A stretch of DNA of 12,584 nt, from positions 1 to 12,584 of the forward strand of contig JAJAZK010000196.1 in the NCBI GenBank assembly GCA_026785765.1. The letters are read 5' to 3'. A model generated the notes under the pieces. It had not been told where the DNA came from. It ran no database searches and was given only the letters and a program-made list of their open reading frames with translations. The translations under genes and the position numbers were made by a program. Position 1 is the first letter of the stretch. Every line of letters starts with the position of its first letter. Of this stretch, positions 7,172 through 12,584 are shown piece after piece. Source of the stretch: Rhodoferax sp. (lineage in GTDB: Bacteria > Pseudomonadota > Gammaproteobacteria > Burkholderiales > Burkholderiaceae_C).

Positions 7172-7177
7172 ATTTTA
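7172..7177 (-). promoter_or_regulatory. Candidate -10 element (TAAAAT) for yqgE and the pyr block
   Basis: On the minus strand TAAAAT is followed by six bases and then the yqgE ATG, so transcription would begin at or next to the A of the start codon, implying a leaderless message. No -35 hexamer sits at the standard 16-18 bases; TTGGCA at 7206-7201 is a good hexamer but 23 bases away, too far for normal spacing. The assignment rests on one hexamer in a 21-base gap. Confidence 0.35.
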
Positions 7178-7186
7178 GCGGCCCCG

Positions 7187-8671
7187 ATGGACAAAAAGTT
7201 TGCCAATGGATTGATGTGGTTTCGGCGCGACCTGCGCCTGTCGGACAACGCCGCTCTGCACCTGGCACTGCAATCCTGCCGCGCGGTCCATTGCTGCTTC
7301 GTGTTTGACCGCGACATTCTCGACCTTTTGCCACGGGCAGACCGGCGCGTCGAATTTATTCGTGCCTCGCTGGTAGAGCTCGACGAGCTGCTGCGCACAG
7401 CGACGGTGCATCGGCTCTCAGGATTGATCGTGCGCCACGGCCCGGCGGGTATCGAACTGCAGGCGCTGGCAGCCCAGCTCGGAGTGCAAGCGGTTTTTGC
7501 AGCGCACGACTACGAACCGGCTGCACAGCAGCGCGACCGCTTGATACGAGGCGCCCTGGCGGGCATCGGAATTGGTTTGCACACCGTGAAAGACCAGGTC
7601 GTGCTGGAAGCGCGTGAACTGCTGACCAAAACCGGGACGCCGTATACGGTTTTCACGCCCTACAAGAACGCCTGGCTGGCGCGCGCTGCGGCGACGCCAT
7701 TGCCGGACCATGACACAACGCCGCTTTTGGGCGCACTCGCGCCGCGCCCTGCCGGTATGCCCGGAAATGTTCCAACCTTGCAGGAACTGGGCTTTGCGCC
7801 CACCAACCTGTCTGCCCTGCAGTTACCAACCGGGACGGCGGGTGGGCGCAGCCTGTTTGCCGAGTTTTTCGAACGCATGGACGACTACCAGACTACGCGT
7901 GACTTTCCAGCGGTCAAAGGCCCAAGTTACCTCGGGGTGCATTTGCGTTTTGGCACAGTATCGGTGCGGCGCCTGGCCGCGACCGCCCTGCAACGTGCGG
8001 CGCAAGGCAGCAATGGCGCTGCAGTCTGGTTGAGCGAACTGGTATGGCGCGAGTTCTACGCCCAGATACTGGCGAATTTCCCGCATGTGGTGAGCGGCGC
8101 GTTCAAGCCGGAATACGACGCGATCATCTGGGAACACGGCAAACTTGCGCAGGCCCGGTTTTCGGCGTGGTGCGAAGGCAGAACCGGTTACCCACTGGTG
8201 GACGCCGCCATGGCGCAGATCAACCAGACCGGCTACATGCACAACCGGTTGCGCATGGTCGCGGCAAGTTTTCTGGTGAAGGACCTGGGTATTGACTGGC
8301 GCTGGGGTGAGCGGTACTTTGCCGAGAAGCTCAACGACTTTGATCTCTCGTCCAACAATGGCGGCTGGCAGTGGGTAGCATCCACGGGTTGTGACGCGCA
8401 ACCGTATTTCCGCATCTTCAATCCGGTCGCGCAGAGCGAAAAGTTCGATCCGCAGGGGAAATTCATCCGGCGTTATCTGCCACAACTGGCGAAGTTGCCG
8501 AACTCTGCCGTGCATGCGCCCTGGAGCATACCGCCGCTGGAACTGCAAGCCGCCGGTGTTCGCCTGGGGCACGACTACCCGGTGCCTGTGGTGATGCACG
8601 ACGAGGCCCGAAAAACCACGCTGGCACGTTATGCTGCTGTGCGCCGGCCAGCCAAACCTCCGGCAACCTGA
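7187..8671 (+). CDS. phrB: Deoxyribodipyrimidine photo-lyase (CPD photolyase)
   Basis: A 494-residue class I cyclobutane pyrimidine dimer photolyase, which uses FADH- and blue light to split UV dimers in DNA. The N-terminal antenna-binding domain opens with LMWFRRDLRLSDNAAL (9-24). The C-terminal FAD domain carries LSELVWREFY (282-291), TGYPLVDAAM (333-342), MHNRLRM (351-357), LVKDLGIDWRWGE (363-375) and NNGGWQWVASTG (390-401), then PYFRIFNP (406-413). By alignment from memory to E. coli PhrB, W287 and W396 match the dimer-contacting Trp277 and Trp384, and W394, W371 and W315 match the electron-transfer triad, so all look intact. Length is close to the E. coli enzyme (472). Start ATG 7187 has no visible ribosome site. 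The frame stays open far upstream, but only across the antisense strand of yqgE and ruvX. Confidence 0.96.
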   Translation: MDKKFANGLMWFRRDLRLSDNAALHLALQSCRAVHCCFVFDRDILDLLPRADRRVEFIRASLVELDELLRTATVHRLSGLIVRHGPAGIELQALAAQLGVQAVFAAHDYEPAAQQRDRLIRGALAGIGIGLHTVKDQVVLEARELLTKTGTPYTVFTPYKNAWLARAAATPLPDHDTTPLLGALAPRPAGMPGNVPTLQELGFAPTNLSALQLPTGTAGGRSLFAEFFERMDDYQTTRDFPAVKGPSYLGVHLRFGTVSVRRLAATALQRAAQGSNGAAVWLSELVWREFYAQILANFPHVVSGAFKPEYDAIIWEHGKLAQARFSAWCEGRTGYPLVDAAMAQINQTGYMHNRLRMVAASFLVKDLGIDWRWGERYFAEKLNDFDLSSNNGGWQWVASTGCDAQPYFRIFNPVAQSEKFDPQGKFIRRYLPQLAKLPNSAVHAPWSIPPLELQAAGVRLGHDYPVPVVMHDEARKTTLARYAAVRRPAKPPAT

Positions 8672-8692
8672 CGCCAGCGTGCGCCGGCCAGC
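8639..8692 (+). repeat. 14-bp direct repeat at the photolyase 3' end
   Basis: GTGCGCCGGCCAGC occurs at 8639-8652, inside the last codons of the photolyase gene, and again at 8679-8692, in the 36-base gap before the convergent kinase gene. The copies are 40 bases apart. The unit contains the palindrome GCCGGC. No function is apparent; a small local duplication or chance in GC-rich sequence are both possible. Confidence 0.5.
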
Positions 8693-8707
8693 ACCGCCGC
8701 ACTCGGC

Positions 8708-11700
8708 TCAGGCAAGGCCGTCCGCATTGGCGGGCAAGGCGCAGTAGTGGCGTATCAGGCCCAACAACTCTTCTTCGGCATAGGGTTTGCCAAGGTAGTG
8801 ATCGACTCCCAACTCACGCGCATGTTCACGGTGTTTTTCAGCGATGCGCGACGTGATCATGATGATCGGCAAAGCGCGCAGCCGCTCGCTGCCGCGGATA
8901 TTGCGCGCCAGGTCGAAACCATCCATGCGCGGCATCTCGATGTCCGACAGCACGACTGAGGGCAGTTCCTCTTGCAGGCGCTCAATTGCCTGCAGGCCGT
9001 CCGCCGCCAAAACCACACGGTATCCCTCACGCTTGAGCAAACGCTGCGTGACACGGCGTACCGTGATCGAATCGTCCACCACCAGCACCAGTGGTGTCTG
9101 CACGGCAGCCAAAGCAGAACCAGTTGGTGCCGCAGCGGCCGCACCTGCGGCAGACGTCGCCTGCCGCGCCTGCTCCTGCAACTGCAGCGCCTGCGCGCCA
9201 TATACCGTCGCCAGGGCCACCGGGTTATAGATCAACACCACGGCCCCGGAGGCCAGCACCGACATGCCGGTCAGGCCGGGCACGCGCGACAGTTGCGGGC
9301 CGAGATTCTTTACCACCACCTCCTGGTTGCCCAGCACCTCGTTGACGTGGGTTGCGACGCGCCGCCCGGCGCTGCGGAATACCACCACCGGCAGATGCCT
9401 GGATTTCGGCTCAGCGCTTTGCCCCGATGCCTGCAACAGCGAGCCAGCCCAGTAAAACGGCACCTGCTCCCCGGCATGCGCAAAAAATCCGCTCGCATAG
9501 GCCTGCTCGACTTCGTCGGCGCCCACCCGCTTGACGACTTCGACCAGGTTGGACGGCACACCAATCGCCAGCTCGCCGAGGCGCAACATGACTACCTGCG
9601 TGACTGCCGTCGTGAGCGGTACGACCAGCTTGAAACGTTTGCCCTGCCCCGGGATACTGGAGGTTTCGATGCGTCCACCGAGTGCATTGACCTCGGAGCG
9701 CACCACATCCAGACCGATACCACGCCCTGCCAGTTCAGTCACCTTGTCTGCGGTCGAAAAACCAGGCTCAAAAATCAGGTTGGCCAGCGCGCCATCGTTC
9801 AGCACGGCGTCCGCGCTAATCAGCCCGTTGGCGAGCGCTTTTTCCCGCACGCGGCGCAGATCGAGACCTGCGCCATCGTCGCTGAACTCCACCGCAACGT
9901 CGTTCCCCTCCTGCTGCAGCGTGATGGTGATCGTCCCGACGGGTGATTTGCCAGCAGCCGTGCGCAGCGCAGCGTCTTCGATTCCGTGCGCGATAGCATT
10001 GCGCAAAAGGTGCTCGAACGCCGGCGCCATGCGTTCCAGCACGCTGCGGTCCAGATCCATCGAGCCGCCGACGATGTCAAGCTTGACCTGGCGTCCGGTG
10101 TCCTTTGCCGCCTGCCGCACCACGCCATACAAACGCTCGGAGATGCCTTCGAACTCCACCATGCGCGTGCGCAGCAGGTCGCGTTGCAAGTCGCGCGCCT
10201 GGCGCGCCTGCGCGATCAGGTCGTCCTCGGTCCCTTCCATGGTACGTTGCAGACTGCGCTGCACCGTGGCCACGTCGGATACCGATTCGGCCATGATGCG
10301 GGTGAGCTCCTGCACCCGCGTGAAGCGGTCAAACTCCAGCGGATCGAAGTCCTGTGCGCTGTCCTTGGCCTGCGCCATACGTGACTGCAATTGGGACTCC
10401 GACTGCACCTCAATCTCGCGCAACTGCTGACGCAGGCGGTCCAGATTGCCACCGAGTTCCTTCAGTGAGGTGCGAAACTGCCCCAAACGCCCGTCGAGCC
10501 GGGAGCGTGTGATGATCACTTCGCCGGCCTGGTTGAGCAGGCGGTCCAGCAATTGCGACGATACACGCATGGTTTGGCCGGCAAGCTGGCGCACCGGTGC
10601 GACCGCAGCTGACGCGCGGCCACCCGTGCGGCGGTCAGTGATCACCGCTGCCGCCGGCGCACCTGCAGCGGTTACCGGCACCGCGGCGCCGGTGACAGTC
10701 AAAGGCGCAGTGCTGGCCGGCTCCTGGTGCGCATGCTTGCGAAGTCCGTCGAACAGCGACTGCAGGCCATCGAAGCGCGCCAGCATCGGTTCCACCTGGC
10801 TCGCATGGAACGACTCGCTGCCCAAGCCCTCGATCGCCGACTCGAGTCGATGCGCCATCTCGCCCAGCCGCATGGCACCGGCAAGCCGCGCGCTGCCCTT
10901 GAGTGTGTGCAATACCCGCAGTGCTTCATTGCGTGCGCCCAGATTGTCGGGACGCGCCGCCCACTGCCGCAACGCTCCGCCGAGTTGCGGAAACAGGTCG
11001 GCGGCCTCCTCTTCGAAGATCGGAAACAGGTCGGCGTCGAGCGCATCCACTGCATCGGTGGCGTCGTCGTGCACCACGATCAACTGGGCGGCGCCAGCCT
11101 CGAACTGTGCGCCCAGGCGCGGCGGCGGCAGCGGTGCCTGGTCTGGCTCCTGGATCGGCGCTTCGCCTGATAAATCACCGGGCAGGGTCGACGCCGGCTC
11201 GGACACACTGAACTCGGTTTCCAGGATCGCCTGCAACGCCGGCAGCACCGCAGGATCCGGCTCCTTGAGGAAACCAGCCGCAAACTGGTGCAGCAAGCGT
11301 CGGATGTCTTCCGCCGCCTGGTTGAAGACACGGGCGTGTTCGGGTCTGCCCTGTTGGTGCAACTGCACATGCTGCATCGCCTGTTCCAGCGCCCGCGCCA
11401 CATCGGCCAGGGCATGGAAACCTACCGTACCCGAACTGCCGCCAAGTGAATGCGCCAGACCTACGGTCGAATCCCGCAACGGCTCGTCGATCTCGATTTC
11501 CCACTCGCTCAGCTCGGTCAACAAGCGACGCGACCATTCATCTGCCTCGTTCAGGTACACGTTGTACAGCGGAATGCCAATGCGCAGACTGCCGATCACG
11601 CGCATCTGGTCATCGACGCTTTCCAGCAACGGCTCCACCGGTTGTGCAAAAGCTTCCAGCGCTGGTGTCGCTTCGTCCGCCGGCGGAGCCAATGTCACAC

Positions 11701-12584
11701 CTGCATCGGCCATTTCTGCGGCCTCCGCACTGGCGGCAGCGTCTGCCGCCGACGCACCAACAGCGGCCAGGTCACCAAAATCGAAATCGCCCAAATCAAC
11801 CGCTGCATCTGGCACCGGTACAGGCGGCGCTGATGCGGCTTGCGACGGCGTATCCGCTTTGACGTCGCTCCGTTCGGCAAGGTTGTTGGCCATCTCCGCT
11901 AACTGGGTCGGCTGGCTTGCCGCAACGGCCGGCGACAACGCCGCGAGGTCGAACATCTGGGTCGACGCAAAATCAGCGCGCGCCGCCTCTGGTGCCGCAT
12001 CGGGCGGCATGAACATCTGCGTGGCCTCGAATCCGGAACCGCCAGAAACCGGCTCGGCCACATCCGCCGCTGGCCGCGCCGGGGCTGTTACAGCAACCGG
12101 CTCGACGGCTGGCGGCGGTGCCACTGCTGCCGCGCCCGACACCCCAGGCGGCCCCAATTCCACCAACTGGTTGTGCAAACGCAGGGCTTCTGCAGACTTG
12201 CGAAACGGCTGTGCCGACCAGGGCGTGCTGGCCGACGACGCGATATCTTCCACCCACCGCCCAAACTGCTGCATCGCCTGGCTGCACACCGCCAGCAGAT
12301 CATGGTTGGCGGGTTTCTGCTCAGCCAGCCAGGTATTGGCCAGTTGTTCCATCGCCCAGGCGGCTTCACCAAACTCCTGCAGGCCGACCATGCGCGAACT
12401 GCCCTTGAGTGTGTGAAAGGCGCGACGCAGCGCGGTCTGCTGGCCAAGATCGGCTGGCGTGGACGCCAAAACCGCCAACGCCTGAGAGCCTGTCTGCACT
12501 ACCTCGCGCGCCTCTTCGAGGAAGATTTCGCGCATTTCTGCGTCGTCGTCGTCAAGCGCCGCCGTTACCGCAGGCGCCGCGACA
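8708..12584 (-). CDS. ChpA/PilL-type hybrid chemosensory histidine kinase with several Hpt domains (5' end off-window)
   Basis: A very large CheA-like kinase. The last 1,291 codons are in the window and the frame is open through base 12584, so the ATG at 12535 is internal (it sits in DDDDAEMREIFLEEAREV, a typical Hpt opening). Numbering from that Met, three Hpt modules are visible with phospho-His at H41 (FHTLKGSSR), H362 (AHSLGGSSG) and H543 (LHTLKGSAR), joined by Ala/Pro-rich linkers. A dimerisation and linker region (about 655-830) is followed by the ATPase domain (N-box HLLRNAIAHGIE 842-853, G1 FSDDGAGLD 884-892, GRGIGLDVV 937-945). A CheW-like domain spans about 975-1113, and a receiver spans about 1149-1268 with DD 1154-1155, acceptor D1198 and K1250. 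This architecture is that of ChpA/PilL, which controls type IV pilus twitching and related signalling. The other pil-chp genes would lie beyond the right edge. The gene is convergent with the photolyase gene. Confidence 0.93.
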   Translation of the reverse strand, partial: VAAPAVTAALDDDDAEMREIFLEEAREVVQTGSQALAVLASTPADLGQQTALRRAFHTLKGSSRMVGLQEFGEAAWAMEQLANTWLAEQKPANHDLLAVCSQAMQQFGRWVEDIASSASTPWSAQPFRKSAEALRLHNQLVELGPPGVSGAAAVAPPPAVEPVAVTAPARPAADVAEPVSGGSGFEATQMFMPPDAAPEAARADFASTQMFDLAALSPAVAASQPTQLAEMANNLAERSDVKADTPSQAASAPPVPVPDAAVDLGDFDFGDLAAVGASAADAAASAEAAEMADAGVTLAPPADEATPALEAFAQPVEPLLESVDDQMRVIGSLRIGIPLYNVYLNEADEWSRRLLTELSEWEIEIDEPLRDSTVGLAHSLGGSSGTVGFHALADVARALEQAMQHVQLHQQGRPEHARVFNQAAEDIRRLLHQFAAGFLKEPDPAVLPALQAILETEFSVSEPASTLPGDLSGEAPIQEPDQAPLPPPRLGAQFEAGAAQLIVVHDDATDAVDALDADLFPIFEEEAADLFPQLGGALRQWAARPDNLGARNEALRVLHTLKGSARLAGAMRLGEMAHRLESAIEGLGSESFHASQVEPMLARFDGLQSLFDGLRKHAHQEPASTAPLTVTGAAVPVTAAGAPAAAVITDRRTGGRASAAVAPVRQLAGQTMRVSSQLLDRLLNQAGEVIITRSRLDGRLGQFRTSLKELGGNLDRLRQQLREIEVQSESQLQSRMAQAKDSAQDFDPLEFDRFTRVQELTRIMAESVSDVATVQRSLQRTMEGTEDDLIAQARQARDLQRDLLRTRMVEFEGISERLYGVVRQAAKDTGRQVKLDIVGGSMDLDRSVLERMAPAFEHLLRNAIAHGIEDAALRTAAGKSPVGTITITLQQEGNDVAVEFSDDGAGLDLRRVREKALANGLISADAVLNDGALANLIFEPGFSTADKVTELAGRGIGLDVVRSEVNALGGRIETSSIPGQGKRFKLVVPLTTAVTQVVMLRLGELAIGVPSNLVEVVKRVGADEVEQAYASGFFAHAGEQVPFYWAGSLLQASGQSAEPKSRHLPVVVFRSAGRRVATHVNEVLGNQEVVVKNLGPQLSRVPGLTGMSVLASGAVVLIYNPVALATVYGAQALQLQEQARQATSAAGAAAAAPTGSALAAVQTPLVLVVDDSITVRRVTQRLLKREGYRVVLAADGLQAIERLQEELPSVVLSDIEMPRMDGFDLARNIRGSERLRALPIIMITSRIAEKHREHARELGVDHYLGKPYAEEELLGLIRHYCALPANADGLA
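11951..12031 (-). other. Duplicated F-x-x-T-Q-M-F linear motif in the kinase linker
   Basis: Within the Ala/Pro-rich linker between the first two visible Hpt domains, FEATQMF (12011-12031) and FASTQMF (11951-11971) lie 20 residues apart, each introduced by an acidic or Gly-rich stretch. The DNA of the two copies differs at several positions while the TQMF core is kept. This suggests selection on the peptide more than a fresh duplication. It may be a docking or phosphorylation motif; the partner is unknown. Confidence 0.5.

Noticed and set aside
6299..7186. In-frame upstream extension of the photolyase to a 790-residue protein
   Set aside because: The extra 296 codons are the antisense of yqgE and ruvX and show no protein-like features; photolyase homology begins at about 7187.
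8672..8707. Intrinsic terminator between the photolyase and kinase genes
   Set aside because: The only hairpin (GCCG/CGGC at 8696-8707) has four base pairs and no T-tract on either strand.
10446..12416. Long open frame on the plus strand (656 codons) opposite the ChpA/PilL gene
   Set aside because: It is Ser/Ala/Arg-rich with no recognisable domain. Long antisense frames are expected opposite GC-rich genes, and the minus-strand reading has clear domains.
12533..12535. ATG at 12535 as the true start of the large kinase
   Set aside because: The frame stays open for 16 further codons to the window edge, and the Met is internal to an Hpt helix (AEMREIFLEEAREV).
1..12584. CRISPR, tRNA, rRNA, transposase or phage genes
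   Set aside because: No spaced repeat array, tRNA-like cloverleaf, rRNA-like sequence or mobile-element protein was seen; the region is tightly packed housekeeping sequence.

Overview
The window reads as a chromosomal segment of a GC-rich betaproteobacterium, most likely order Burkholderiales and probably Comamonadaceae-like. This is inferred from gene content and protein character, not from a marker gene. Coding density is very high: no gap between genes exceeds about 65 bases, and there is no RNA gene, insertion sequence, CRISPR array or phage remnant.

Layout from left to right: (1) the N-terminal 107 codons of a short-chain dehydrogenase/reductase on the minus strand, running off the left edge; (2) divergent from it, a DinF-like MATE exporter on the plus strand; (3) a glyoxalase II-type metallo-hydrolase (gloB-like), also plus; (4) a compact six-gene minus-strand block, transcribed yqgE - ruvX - pyrR - pyrB - pyrC' - plsC, with four-base and eight-base overlaps or very short gaps; (5) a plus-strand CPD photolyase whose start is only 21 bases from the yqgE start; (6) convergent with it, a very large minus-strand CheA-type hybrid histidine kinase of the ChpA/PilL class that runs off the right edge.

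The minus-strand block joins de novo pyrimidine synthesis (aspartate carbamoyltransferase PyrB and its dihydroorotase-like partner), pyrimidine salvage or sensing (PyrR), RNA/Holliday-junction processing (RuvX/YqgF), a conserved protein of unclear role (YqgE/AlgH) and phospholipid synthesis (PlsC). The dihydroorotase-like protein has lost almost all metal-binding histidines, so it is expected to be a structural partner of PyrB and not an enzyme. This matches the dodecameric class A ATCase described in Pseudomonas. A linkage of yqgE-ruvX-pyrR-pyrB-pyrC' to the pil-chp twitching/chemosensory cluster is also known from Pseudomonas aeruginosa, and here the same association appears with a photolyase gene in between.

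Nothing in the window looks like a wholly undescribed system. The points most worth a second look are the His-to-Arg pattern in the pseudo-dihydroorotase, the duplicated F-x-x-T-Q-M-F peptide in the disordered linker of the ChpA/PilL kinase, a glyoxalase II homologue with an altered glutathione-binding segment, and a possible leaderless yqgE transcript.
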